Shown piece by piece: positions 1 through 12,700 of a stretch of 64,000 bases of DNA. Position numbers and translations under genes: made by a program. Location of the stretch: contig CAJINV010000016.1 of assembly GCA_905178155.1 (NCBI GenBank), forward strand, positions 1,047,199 through 1,111,198, in the 5' to 3' direction. The first letter of the stretch is position 1; the number at the start of each line of letters is the position of its first letter. Source of the stretch: Amoebophrya sp. A120 (lineage: Eukaryota > Sar > Dinophyceae > Syndiniales > Amoebophryaceae). The notes beneath the pieces were generated by a model. The model made no database searches, was not told the origin of the DNA, and saw nothing but the letters and a program-made list of their open reading frames with translations.

Positions 1-486
1 GCTGGCACCATGCCGGCGGATCGAAAAAAGAGAAAATGATGAGCCCTTCTAGAATGTGAACTGCGAAAGCTGTAAGACAACGCAGGAAGGGCAGCTCCAC
101 TGAGCGAATCGTCATGAGGCGACACGAGCCGGCACCGCGGCGGAATGTGTTCGCGCTCCTCTAGAAAGAGCAGAGCTGAAGTTCCACTGAGATCACACGG
201 ATCTCACGCAAACTGGTCCTAAAGCAATCTGCCATACTCCCGCGAGATCAAGGGGGCCCACGGCTCCAATCTCGGCGATCCTCCTGCCGCTAAGCTCTTA
301 GTTCCGCCATCGATCAAGGTGGGCGCGAGTAAACCAAAACACTAACACGCTAAACACACAGACATCAACGAAACGCAGTCGATCCGTTAGTCGATCCATT
401 TAGCAGAAGCTAGATCCTAATGTGTCCAAACCAAAAGTAACAACGTCTGATCTAAAAATGATCTCAGGTACCGACCGACCGGGAGA
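1..486 (+). repeat. Left direct repeat of the retroelement (5' end outside window)
   Basis: This is identical to 3396-3881 except at position 112 (T against A at 3507). Similarity stops after 486/3881, where the sequences diverge (GGCC against AATG). The near-identity suggests recent duplication or recent transposition. Confidence 0.9.
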
Positions 487-674
487 GGCCAACCCGTCTC
501 CTGGGCGGCAAGGTATGCTTGCTTTCTCCTGTAGTGTATTCACAAAAATGCTGTTTCAAAATAAATATCGTATCAAAATAAATACAGTGATCCAAATTTG
601 TAATAGCTCTTTTGTGAACCGGACGTGCCCACCGCACTGCCCGCAGTTTTGTTTCGCCCTTAGATGCCACACCC

Positions 675-3434
675 ATGAGCCCGAAAAAACTGGAAGACCT
701 CACCGCCGCCGAAGCGGCGGCGCCAGACACAAGCCAACAGGCATCCATGCAGCGCACGGCCTGGGAGATGCTACACGTCACAAGAGACTACGTGCGAGCG
801 GCTCGAATGGCGAGTAGCGTCACAGTCCCGAGCGACACGGTCGCGAACATAAAGCAGATGAAGGCAAATCGGACAGCCTGGGTAGCCCGAGTCAAAACGG
901 CCATAGCCAAAATCCGGAAAATCGGAAAAGACACAAGAAAAGAAAACGCCGAGCGACACAGCACAGCAGAGCCACACATACAACAGGCACTAGGATGGGG
1001 CGCCAACAAGCGCAACCTGGTCGCCCTTCAGCGGCTCATAGAATGGACACACCACAAGGACATAACCCTCCCAAGCCACTTACTCCGAGGGGTGCGCACG
1101 ATTGGCAACGCAGACACGACGGGGGGAGTCTGGGACCTCGACCCCACAGTCACGGCCATCGACCCCCAAGACGTGCAAGACTTCCTCGATGCTGAGGCCA
1201 CACTCCTCAAACTCCAGGACGACCTTCCGCTCACGTCCTCCTTCGCGCCGGAGGTACTCCGGAAGCTCCTACAGGGCTGCAGGGAAATGGTGGAGAAAGG
1301 ACTTTACAAGCCGATAGAAAGAAGAAACCTCAAAGCGCGGCCCAGCCCAGCCTTCCCAAAAGTCGAGCTAGAGAAGATCCGCCAGATCATCGACTCTAGA
1401 GCGCAGAACGTGTGCAGTCGGCTAGTCGAGAAAGTGCAAATCAAAGGCACGCGCACGATCAACGAGATCCTAGAAGCCTTCATGAGGCCAATAGGGAGAG
1501 AGGACGCCCACGCCCTCCCTAGCAGCGTGTCAGCAAAGGAAACCTGGCGGGACACGGCCGAGACTCTGGCACAGGTAGCTGCGGAAAAGAGTACCACACT
1601 CCCAAGCCAGCCCGGCTCGGAACCGCGCCAGCTCGAGCGGGCCCACATCCTCGAAGAGGTGAAGCAATGGAACGCACAGCTAGCAGACCACCAAGGGGGA
1701 GGGGTCATCCCAGAAATGGGCACGAAGGACTTCGAAAAGTACTACTACGCTTTCGGATGCCTCGACCCCAAGCTCAACGGCATCGCATTCTTCGACCCCG
1801 ACCAGCGGTCATGGCAGTGCGTCGAAAGCTACGTCCTCAACATGGGAAACACCCACTCGGTGCCAGGAGGTACATACATGACCCACAGGCACGCAACCGC
1901 CTCCCCGGGCGGGATAAAAGTACGGGCATGCGCAATTCGCGAAAACACGTAAGCCACGCCTCACAAATCAAACCTGACCTAAAAAACAAAAACAGCCTGC
2001 CGCGTATCGGAAGCCATACGGACCATACACCAGGCGGGGGGTGGCGTGTCGAGTCTGTATATCGATGACGCTATGCTCTACGGCACCGACCGTGAGACGT
2101 TCAACCTCTGTCGGGACCTCTACCTTGCTGTCGTCGAAGCCCTAGGCATCCCGTTAAGCAAAAAAGCAGCGGGCAACCAAGCATCCTGCGACAACATCCC
2201 CGGAGGAACGCGCGACTTCGTGCGAGCACTAGGAATACGGTATGTGTGGATACGGGACCGGGCGGGCCGCCCCGCCCGACTCTTCTCCGTAGTGCCGCGC
2301 GACAAAGTAGCCTCCGCGCAGCGCGACTGCGACAAGATACTGGCGGCCCACAGCGAAAAGGGAGGTAGAATCCAGCAAAAGGACATCCAAAAACTCCTTG
2401 GCATGGCCCAGTACGTGATATGCAACACAAATCGAGCGGGGGCGGAATTCGTCCGCCATCTGTACCCATGGGCCTCGGATGACTACTTCCAGGCCAACAT
2501 CACGTGTCGCAGTCTGCGCAAGGCACTCGCCACGGCCGTAACCACTCTGAGGGCGCTGATTGAGCATCTGCCTCCCTACGAGCACATCTACCGAGTGCAG
2601 AGGGTTAACTTCCTGTATCTCGACGCTAGCGGCGCCAAAACCCCGGACGCCCCGTGCCTCGCGGACCGGGGGCCCAAGGAGCCGCCACGACTTGGGGGCA
2701 TACTAGTCACCGCCGACGGGAAAGTGAAGGCCTTTACATACCCCCTGCCGGAGGGGCACGAACTTGCCACGTGCGACATAATGACGCTGGAAACGCTGAC
2801 GGTGCGACTAGCCCAGCACCTCTACAGCGAGGATATGCGCGGCGCGCTTTCCATGGTGTCCGTTGACAACGTGGTGGAGCTCTTCACGCTCGTGAAGCTT
2901 AGCTCCCGGCAAAAAAGGGTGTGCAACGTAGCGAACCGCGTCGCCGTGAAAAACCAGGAACTCGGGGCCCGATGCTGGTACCGGTACACCAATACCGCCA
3001 GGAACCCGGCCGACGCCTTCAGCCGCAAGGACTACCTGCAGGCCGCGCTCAACTTTTGGCGCCCCGATGAGCTCGCGCACAAGAAAAACCACCCAGAGGA
3101 CCCGGATTTCCTGGCAAAGCAGGCCAAACCCATCGACCCGCACGAGATTTTTCCCGACCGCACAAAGCTACCCTTTGACCCGGTCAGAGACACAACGGCC
3201 CAGGCTGCAAGGCACCGCACCTGGAAGGAGCGCTCTCCAGCACTCACAGGCCAGAACATTCTGGACCTGCCTGACCGGGCATTGGACATGCTCACGATGA
3301 GCACACAAGAAGAAGCCACGGCCGCTCTCGGCAGTGGCGGGGCAAGCTCGCGCCTACCAGACGCCTCGCGCGTAAAACGCCCCAGCGTGCAGGAAGCTGG
3401 CACCATGCCGGCGGATCGAAAAAAGAGAAAATGA
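675..3434 (+). CDS. Retrotransposon polyprotein: reverse transcriptase and RNase H
   Basis: This is read as two exons in the same frame, 675-1869 and 1996-3434. The first 240 residues have no recognised domain. RT motifs follow: PSPAFPKVELEKIRQIIDSR (template/finger region), then WQCVESYVLNMGNTHSV (palm). The catalytic YIDD box comes just after the intron, in SSLYIDDAMLYG. The RNase H-like part follows, with acidic residues in FLYLDASG, TLETLTV, SVDNVVEL and NPADAFSR. Without removing 1870-1995 the frame meets TAA at 1950 and 1980, between the palm and YIDD. Removing it gives a continuous helix-Y-I-D-D region. No integrase, protease or gag zinc knuckle was seen. It is a mobile-element gene, and its activity is unknown. 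The ATG at 675 is the first in frame, but the start is not certain. Confidence 0.75.
1870..1995 (+). other. Probable GT-AG spliceosomal intron inside the reverse transcriptase
   Basis: The 126-bp segment starts GTACATACATG and ends CTAAAAAACAAAAACAG, with CTGACCT as a possible branch site shortly before the end. It carries two in-frame stops. Removing it preserves the frame and places HSVPG next to ACRVSEAIRTIHQAGGG and the YIDD box, the expected spacing for an RT palm. Confidence 0.65.
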
Positions 3435-3881
3435 TGAGCCCTTCTAGAATGTGAACTGCGAAAGCTGTAAGACAACGCAGGAAGGGCAGCTCCACTGAGC
3501 GAATCGACATGAGGCGACACGAGCCGGCACCGCGGCGGAATGTGTTCGCGCTCCTCTAGAAAGAGCAGAGCTGAAGTTCCACTGAGATCACACGGATCTC
3601 ACGCAAACTGGTCCTAAAGCAATCTGCCATACTCCCGCGAGATCAAGGGGGCCCACGGCTCCAATCTCGGCGATCCTCCTGCCGCTAAGCTCTTAGTTCC
3701 GCCATCGATCAAGGTGGGCGCGAGTAAACCAAAACACTAACACGCTAAACACACAGACATCAACGAAACGCAGTCGATCCGTTAGTCGATCCATTTAGCA
3801 GAAGCTAGATCCTAATGTGTCCAAACCAAAAGTAACAACGTCTGATCTAAAAATGATCTCAGGTACCGACCGACCGGGAGA
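3396..3881 (+). repeat. Right direct repeat of the retroelement
   Basis: Second copy of 1-486, with one mismatch. It begins within the last codons of the polyprotein, which ends at TGA 3432-3434, and runs into unrelated flanking DNA at 3882. Confidence 0.9.
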
Positions 3882-3905
3882 AATGACCTCCAGCAGACAA
3901 GGGAA

Positions 3906-5054
3906 ATGGAAATGGCCTCCAGCTTCGATCGAGCTGCAGAGGGAACGAATGAGAAGGCTGACCTTTATTTTGCCGATAGAACAAACGAGAAAACTCCAGA
4001 CGCTGCGGCTTCCACTCTCGTAACGGCCCGTCCGGGAGGTTCAGCTTCTCGTTTGCAGGCCAGGAGTTGCACTACAAAAACTTCTTTTTCAGGCACAAGA
4101 ACGCGGAGTCGGAGAAAGTATAACGACGCCAGCAACATCAAGAACTTCTTGAGTGGCACAGCAGCTGCGGATCGTCGTGCGTCTGCATCGGCATTAAGTA
4201 CAACTGCGGTGCTCGACAGCACCATTCCGGTAATGATTCCCGTGTCTGCTTGCAAAAGTCCGGCATTTCTTGTAGCAGGCAGGAGCACCTCGACATCAAC
4301 TTCGTCGTGCAGTAAATGCACATCAAGAACATCAGCGCAGGAAATGTTGAGCCGCATGCTGCAGCGCCTCTCGCCGGCCAAGCTGTCCCATCGAGTCGCG
4401 GCCGCTGCCGCCGCACCGTTCGTCGTAGACAGAAAAAAATCTTCTTCTTCTGCGTCGCTTGACGGTCGGAAAGAGACCACGGTGGCGGCGAGTGGTGCAG
4501 CTCCTGGCACTGCCGCAGGAGCGGCCTCGGGCGGTGGGATTGTGAGCCAGTCGCACAGTAGCAGCTCGTCCTTCTCTGCTTCGGCCATCGAACGACAAGC
4601 GGAGCGAAACCGGGCGTTGGCACTTGCCTGGGCAAACCGGCGAAAAGAGGTATATCTGTGTACATAGAATTAGAAGATACTCATTGTCAGTTTTCACCCG
4701 ATAAGCTTATTAAGCCGAAGATGCAAACTACTCGGTTCTTTATTCCTCAAAAAAATACCGCATGATATCGACGTACATCACGACTACCTGTCACTTCTAG
4801 GCCTCTGTCGTCGCCTTGCAAGCCCGACAAACTACCTGCTTCGGCTACAGCGAGCGTGCGGTTTTCGGCCTCAATTTTGCACCGCAGGACCGGGTGAATA
4901 GAGGTACTGTAATTATGCCGTCGGGCATACTAGGGGCTGGAGCAGGTGCAACTACCAAACAGAAGATGAAGGAGGAGCAGTTGTGTACAAAGTCGAAACC
5001 ACCCCTACCCGACTGCTTTCGCCGCAGGGGAAAATTATCGCCGCGGGGCTACTA
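3906..5054 (+). CDS. Unidentified gene with canonical GT-AG introns (partial model)
   Basis: I do not recognise the product. Exon 1 (3906-4649) encodes a Ser/Ala/Thr-rich stretch ending IERQAERNRALALAWANRRK. A donor GAG|GTATATC opens a 151-bp intron (4650-4800, ending TCACTTCTAG). Exon 2 (4801-4903) reads ASVVALQARQTTCFGYSERA, then VFGLNFAPQDRVNR. A second GT-AG intron (4904-4980) leads to exon 3, VYKVETTPTRLLSPQGKIIA. The three exons stay in frame. I could not follow the gene past about 5054. The start is uncertain too, because the retroelement repeat ends only 25 bp upstream of the first ATG and may have truncated it. Its ordinary introns contrast with the non-canonical ones of the next gene. 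Confidence 0.5.
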
Positions 5055-6743
5055 GTAGTTCCAAATTTTCGTAATTCTAGAGAATGTGATGTGGAGCAGC
5101 TGTTGAGCCAAGAATACCTCGACTCCATATTTATTGATCATAGTTCTTGCTCTTTCGTGCGTTGTCAACTACCCGGCGCAAGTTGTGCAAGCAAGCGCTG
5201 GTCAATGTGGCTTGCAATTTTGACATTTATATACCGGTTTTTTGATTTTATGTTTTTGTTCTTGAACTACAGCAACGTCGTGACAGCACGACGAAGATTA
5301 CTAGAATGCTACTTTTTGTTGTATGATTGCCAAGGTACTAGAGTCTCTGGTTTCAAGAATGAATTTACGTTGTACAATGAGACTCAGCTCCGTCGAGCAA
5401 CAGTATAAACGACGAAGAAAATAAGAAACTGCAAGGCCAATTCTTGGTCCGGTGCTTTCTTCAGTCCGTCTGTTCTGAATAAAAGTATCAGGGCTGGATG
5501 ATCGCCCCTGGTCGTAGTCGACTCCGTCGAAAAGTAGAATTGAAAGGTAGTAGTTTCTGTTCAGACGTCCTCGGCACCAGTGGTGCCACCATCTTCATGT
5601 TCATGAAGATCATGGTGGTCCACCATCTTGTTCATGAACCCAAATTGTTAAACTTGCTCGTCCTGGCAGCTTCGTCCGGTTTCTCGGTCTTCTTGCTACT
5701 TTCTAACTACTACTACCTAGGCAAGCAGAAAGCAGAAAGAGCTGGAGCTCTTCTTCATTAACATCGTCAATCGTATTTCTAATAGTATTTCGCTTTCGGT
5801 TTACGTTTATTCCTTCAGCGTAAAGTCGGTCTAGTAAACGCCGCGTCCTCGTGCGTCGTCAACATCGAGAAAGAATGCTTTGCCGTATAGAACAAACTAC
5901 AAGTGCACTTCTGTTTGTCGTTTACTCAGATTTTGGAACAGTCCTCTGCCTCTGTCGTACCGTCCAACGTTCCAACTCATAAGAGTTACTCGTCGGTTTA
6001 CGTGAAAATCGTCCCACCTCCTCGTCCACATTCTTCTTCGTGCAATCTTGAGGTTTATGTCACTGAATTGACACGCGACCCACAAAATAAACTAAGTGAA
6101 CACGACACTATGCAAGAATGATTTATTTGATGATGATGGCTACTTTCTCGGGGATAAGATTTTACTAATTTCTTGATGTAAAAGCTGCAGGTTGTGTTTT
6201 ACCTCCGGAATTGAAGACCCCAGCGCAACGGCCTCGACGACCCACTTTACCTTTAATTTTGCGACTCCCTCTTCTACACGATTTAAGTTTAACCCAATCT
6301 TGAACAAAATTAGCATGAAATCTTCAAAACCAGTATGACTCAAGAACGACCCAATCTTGAAAGTGCTTCTGGAAAATCACCACCCCGGGCCGCCGCTCGG
6401 CGAAACTCGAAAGAGATTATCAACAGACAAGAAGGTTTCATGCTGCAGCTTGAAAGATAAGAAATGCGAAAAATAAGTACGACCGCACATGATCAGCAGC
6501 TACGAAGCCAAGGGCAGAAAGACGACGATGAAAATGACTGCGGCCCCAAGTTGCACTACCAGGCCGCTGCACGACCCGTGAACTGTAACCCGAGACAAAC
6601 CACCAGTGAATTGTAATTAAAAAACAACCACGACGAGCACCAGGAGCTTCTTTTCTGCGCCGTGCCACCTCCAGCAGCGCAAATAAGCTCATTTTTTTTC
6701 CTGCTTCATCCCGTCGGCGCTCCACCGTAGTTTCGCAAGGATC
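5055..6743. other. Stretch with no supportable gene
   Basis: AT-richer DNA with only short ORFs. 5498-5761 could encode an 87-residue peptide with one hydrophobic segment (LLNLLVLAASSGFSVFLLL), but nothing supports its expression. A small hairpin (CCACCATCTTCATG paired with a diverged copy) lies near 5585-5617. Later exons of the preceding gene may be hidden here. Confidence 0.4.
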
Positions 6744-9700
6744 ATGTTGACCACACTGAGGGTTTCTGTGCTCTCGCACTCGCTCCAGCAAATTTTACTT
6801 GTGCATCAAGTAGCACTCGCGAGGACCAAGACGAGGACGACAAAAACTTCGCTATCCGGAGAAGATGCGGTCGTTGTGTTAGCACCGGATGATGATCTTA
6901 GTGCTGTTGAAGATGGAGGAAGGAGCAACAGTCCCCGCGATGAAGAAAGCCAAAATTATCACGAGGACCCCCGCCGTGGTCGGGCGGGGCCGACAACGAC
7001 TGCTGCAACTTCTACCGCACCTCCGAGCCTGGTGGAGGTGGTCGGCGAGCAGGCGGAGGACAACGAAGCTAGGACTGCAGCTAGTAGTGCAGCTTCAACC
7101 AGCAGCGAGGCACATACAGAAGATGATCTTGTTGAAAATGATGATCACGATCGCGTTTATCTTCATTCCGGTCGACAAGATGAAATAGATTCTCTGGAGG
7201 ACGAGCTCTCGTCGTCCACACCAGAAGCTGCTCCTGCAGACGCGCATCTTCAACTCCTGGTGCAGCTCGAGAGGACAAAACAGCATGCTGTTGTTCCGAC
7301 ATCACCTCCTCATCAGGAAAAGGACATCAATCCTGGTGAACATCAAGATCAAGATGGCAGCACAAGAACCGCAGGTGTAGCAGTAGCTACTGGTGGTCAT
7401 GATCCTTCTACTCTTCCTCCGGCAAGAACATTGCGAAGTAGAACCATCAAGCGGCGCAACAAGCGGAAATTTTTGGGACGAGACGAGGAGGAGGAGGTTT
7501 ATGTGCCCAGCACGCCGCGGCCCGAAGAGCAAGAGGCCTTCGATATCCAAGAAGAAAATTGTGTTAGTGTAGGTCTTTTGAGAAAACAGCATCACAAATT
7601 TGTCTGCCGTGACAGGAAAAAGTTGTCATGCGCAGATACGACGGGAAAACACGTAGGAAACGAGTCTATCATGCCTTTGCAGCATGACACGCGTAACTGT
7701 TTTGCATTTTCTGCATCACAGACTTACACTTACACAGTTTTTTTCTTTGATATTCGAACAACTGGAAGTACTAGAGGGCGGCGACGGAGCAGCTGCAGGT
7801 GGTGCTCCAGCTCCACGAAAACCTGAAACAAGCGCTCTCAGTCTCACCGCACGGGAGGCGGGAACTACGGGTAACAAGCAACGACGAACAGAGCGCGAAG
7901 TAGATGGTGATCGTGATCCGAACCGAGGGACCAAGAACCAGCAGGACCGCGGTACTATTAGGTTTCGTCCGACGGCGCCTCGGCTGCTTGAAGTAGATGA
8001 TCATCCAGATCCCGCACTACAGCGTTCTACTGACGAGGAACTTCTACCCGCCGGCGGCGCACTCTTACATGTCAAAGAACATCATCATCAGACAGATGAT
8101 GCTGTAGGTGCAGCTCGAAGAAGTATGATCTCGGTCAGTGCGGACGGCGAGCTCGCCGCAGAAGGCAAAAATGCTGTTGAAATAAATGCGGGCGTGAACG
8201 ACGAGGATCCTGATGCAGCAACTGTCATTCCTCCTCCTCCACCTCCTCCCGCAGTGGATCGTGTGCTTGCCCCCGCCCCAGGGCAGCTTGACGGAGACTT
8301 TCTGGAGCTGCAACAGCAACAGCAGCACGAGCAAAGGAGCAGCTCACGCCGTGGGCGCGAGGACCAGGAAGTAGATCCTCCTCAACGAAGTTCTCAAGCG
8401 GAGGTGGAACAGGTCGTTGATGCAGGTGACCGTCAAGCGGACAAGGTGCAGGTCGTGATGCGACACGACCCTTCTGAAGAGGACCACGACCACCTCGGAG
8501 CAGGAGGTCGAGGTGTAGAAGATGCTCAGCACAACTTCTCCCCATCCCCTTTTTCTTGGCTCGCCACAACGGCCCAGCAGTACTACCTCGGCGGAACAGC
8601 ATTTCTAGACATGATTTCGCCCGCTTCTGATACTTTTCATCTTCAAAACGGAGATGTTGAAAAAGAAGCATCTACTTCATCTTCCAATGAGGAGAACAAG
8701 AACATCATCGGCCGTGCGACTACAGTGAAAAGTACACGACAAGAAAAAACGTTACCTTCAAGAAGTAGAAACACGCGGTCTTATCCGACGAAATTTTTGC
8801 AGCGCACAGACGAAGCTGCAGAAGTAGCTGGTGGTGGTGGTGCCAGCAACTCCTACAGCTGGTCGCACCTCCAGCAGGCCGCGCCATCTTCTCATGCTGA
8901 AGGAACACCGGAGCAGGAGGAGGAGCAGATGCAGATCGAACTACCTCCTTCCACGACGCTGGGGACCACCACCAGCACCTACGCAGATTACGACTTTCTC
9001 ATGCCAACGTCAGCGACGCCGCCATCTCCACCAGCAGCTTCATCGATCACCCGCCCTGCTGCACTAGTAGAAGTGGGAGGAGGTTCACCTCGCTCTGGCA
9101 GTAGAAGTCCCCCTGGAGGTTCTCGTAAGAGCTCAGGGGACAGCAGTGCCGGCCGTACAGGTAGAGCTAGTGTCGAGGACGTTGTCGACGACGCACTGGA
9201 AAATATCGTTGCCGACGTCCTGGAAAATAAGTCCTCGATCATCTCCACCGAGGAAGAAGCACGAAGCAGCGGACTTCTCCAGCGGACGGCACAAGCGACG
9301 GAAACGGGAACAAAAATAAACGAATATAATGCACATGGTCAACAGTCGATTGATCCGCCGTCTGTCGCAAACATACACATACTAGACGGTGCTGCAGCCA
9401 AGGCCAAGCTCGCTTCACTAGATGGATCAATAACATTCGATCCTGATGAAAAGAAGAAGATGGCAACATCTACATCTTCTCCGGAGGTTGGACTGTCGGG
9501 GATCACACGGTTCGCAAAGAGCGTCGACGACACGGCTCGCAACGCGTTGAAGACTGTCAGCGCTACTGTGAAACGTCATAATCCGTTGCAGTACTTTCAC
9601 CGGAAGGCTAAGACACACGACAGTGACAGAAACGGAAGTACACCCAAGAACGTCGAGAATCCTCCTGAGCAAGAATGGGCGGCAACGGAAGATGTTGGCA

Positions 9701-12700
9701 AGCACGACGGCTACACCTCCGAAAGAAAGAAGGACGCAGATGGAAAGGCGCTCGTGGTGCACGCGGGGCCAAAGCTGTATTGGACGAAAGAACGAGACAA
9801 GAAAACGAACAGTTATTGGAGCGAACCGCCGGAAAAAGTAGGCTCACAGGAATGGATTGATTTTTTCACGCCCGACGTAGATGATCCGGACGCGGAACAC
9901 AAACTGAAATGCCAACAGAACCCGGAGAGCAAGGAGTGCCAACCAAAACAGAAGGCTTTCACCAGCGGAGTGATGGAGCTGGGCAAGGCTTTCTTCATAT
10001 CCAAGATAAATAAAAGTTTCTACAGTTAGTACACATTTGATGTTGGAGTTTCTGCAGCGTCACAAAGTTGCTCGACATGGGAAACAAGAAAACCTGTGAC
10101 GCGCAGACTAGTATAAGGGAAAACACGAAAAATGAAATCAGGCTGGCAAGCATTTCCTGCATGACAAAGGTTGCCTGTCTTGCTTGTTTCGCAACACAAT
10201 GCCGTGTAACTGTAGCACTTTTTTCTTCGCATACTTCAACCTGGTCCACATCCTCACGATCGGAGTGGCGCAATATCCTGTGCAAAAGTATCGTACTCAT
10301 ATTGCAATCATGCGTTACGAATCTTGTTGTTGAGGTAGATCAGCATTATACAAGTTTTATTTCTCATGCTGAGGAAGAGGAAATTAAAATTTAGAATGTA
10401 TTTAATATACGAGTACTACGATACAACTTTTGCAGTTGATACGAAAAACATATATGCGAACATCAAGTGGGTTTACAAGACTTACTTGGAGCCTGCTCAA
10501 ATTGAAATTCTCCAAGACGGTCACGAAGAACAGGCGGAGGACAAAGCAGATGATCTTCGTGAGGGGACATCAACCACGACAAGAGGAGCGGCAGAAAACA
10601 AGCACCAGGTCTTCCCCCTGCAGTTGCCCGTTCCTACCCCCGATCTGGCCCAATGGTTCCAGTTTTTTCCGATGAGTTTGCGCGTGCAGCGGATTCAGCT
10701 GCCGCACGGGGACCACGTGCAGCCGTGCCGGCACGAGCACGAGGCCGCGCAAAAGAAGCGCGATCTCCACGACGACATAGAAATTCTGCGGGGGCGGGAC
10801 AGCGGCGGGCCGGTGTGCAGTATGGATAGCGTCTCGGACTTGTTGGGTTTGTCTGGTTTTCGTAAAGCGAAAAGTCTTTTTTTCCACATTTTCAAGCTGC
10901 TTCAGGAGAATGTCAGAGAGGGCGCGGCGCTGCACAAGGGCGAGCGTTGGGACGTCGTGGACAAAGAGGTGAGCCCGTGGCTGAACTCGCATTTGTAAGC
11001 ATTGCTAAAAATGTGATCTCTTCCGGGTCCGAAAGTGAAAACTTGTGATGCTGGTTGCAGAAAAACGAAGACGGATCCATTGGCTGCCAAGCATGACAAG
11101 TTTTGGAGATCATGCTACTGCGGTGTTGTCTATTCTGCATGTAGTTGAATACCGTCCTCTGCGCTTCTTCTCTATGACAGGAACGCAGGGTTGTACTAGT
11201 TGCGGTAACGTGCATGACAAGAACTCTCAGAGAGTTCTTGTCATGCTAGCCGAGCATGAGCATGACACTCTGACTTTCGAGACCCAGATTGATATAGTAT
11301 TTGCAATGCATAGTTTGGTAGGAGAAAAGACGGAGCTCTACCACACAAACTACCAGATGTTCCTCGAGGTCGGCGACCCAACCCGAGACGACGCGGACCC
11401 TCTGCCGGGCCGCCTCGTGATGGAACTGGATGTCCAGAGCCATCTCGTGGGTCGCCTCCTCCTCTACGCATTCGAGGAGTTCGGGGACCTGGGGTCGGGG
11501 CAGTTTACGCTGCAGCTGCTTGACGCGCCCTCTGCTGGTGTGGAAAGTGGCGGGGCGGGAGGAGCAACAGCAACAGGAACGGGAACAACAGCTCAAGAAG
11601 TTGTAGGGGGCGAGGAAGGAGCGGCGTCCTCGCCAGCTTCGTCCACGACTCCCGCCGGCGGCAACACGGACACCACCACAAAGCAGAAGAAGTATTTTGC
11701 CGTGTCCTTTTATGGGAGTGTCAGAATCGAAATGGACCAAATCGAAATAACTTGTGATGCACAAAATCGATGCCAGTTGGAGCCTCAGTTTCCAAGTGGC
11801 GCATGACAAATTTCGGAAGCGCCAAAATCCAGCCTGTCATGCTGTTTGGGCAAAGAAGACTGCTCCTGTCGTGCTATTCTGGAAGCGCGTCTTCTTTCCC
11901 TAAACAGGCTTGCAATTATCGGTCGCATTTGCTTGCTCCCCAACACAGGCCATGCGTGCTCTACATTTTATGCATCACAAGTTTTTCGATTTTGTCAATT
12001 TCGATTCTGACGCCTCCATACCTTTCGTGCACACGCCATGTGCCCTTGTCTCCTGGTCAACCACGGGAAGACCGTGCCGCAACAGGCGGCAGCGACGACG
12101 GCCGCGATGCTGGAGAAGCAGAGGGAGGGGTCAGATAGAGGAAGTTGGCTCCCCCTTCTGTTTGGGAAGAAAAAAAAAGTATTTTTAAACAGGCCGAGTG
12201 ATCATGATTTGGGCCCTTATTTGCAGCCAGTGTTTATGGGCGGCCGCCGCCGTCTAGACTCCACGAACTCGTTTCCCTGGGCGCTGTATGGATCGCTCCG
12301 GACGCCGCAAGAAAAAGAGGCGCGGCTGCGGGAACACATGCAGGAACACGCTACGCCCCGACTGGAGCACCAACTGCGGCTGGATGACCTGCTTGTGGCG
12401 CACACCGAGGCGGTTGTGTTGGCGAGTGTGTACGAACGCAAGCCACTCGACAAAGAAAGGGAGAACATGAACAAATACGGGGAAACGGGGTGCTCCTTGA
12501 ACATGGAAAAAGAGGTGTGGTACGAAAACTTTAGTGCGCAACGGCTGGACCGACAGGACTCGGCGCAGGTCAAGAAGCTGCAACTCGCTGAGCTTCTGCT
12601 CGTTATCCTGTGCAAAAGTATCGTATTCGTATTGCAATCATGCATATACAAATCTTTTTGTTAAAATCAAATGCAAATCCGCATTATCTGCTCATGCTGA

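Larger units (their letters stand above)
1..3881 (+). mobile_element. Degenerate retrotransposon unit (RT-RNase H) with long direct repeats
   Basis: A reverse transcriptase/RNase H reading frame lies between two copies of a direct repeat (1-486 and 3396-3881, offset 3395). The left repeat touches the window edge, so its true start is not visible. The right repeat begins inside the last 13 codons of the polyprotein. This fits either a long terminal repeat overlapping the ORF end or a tandem array with a period of 3395 bp. Bases 487-674 hold a short leader without a convincing gene. I see no integrase or tyrosine recombinase in the unit. The RNase H tail with an NPADAFSR motif resembles DIRS-type and related elements, but the class is not certain. 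Confidence 0.7.

Noticed and set aside
422-817. ORF beginning MSKPKVTTSDLKMISG in both retroelement repeats as a gag gene
   Set aside because: The shared part is only about 20 codons, and the two copies diverge into unrelated frames after the repeat ends.
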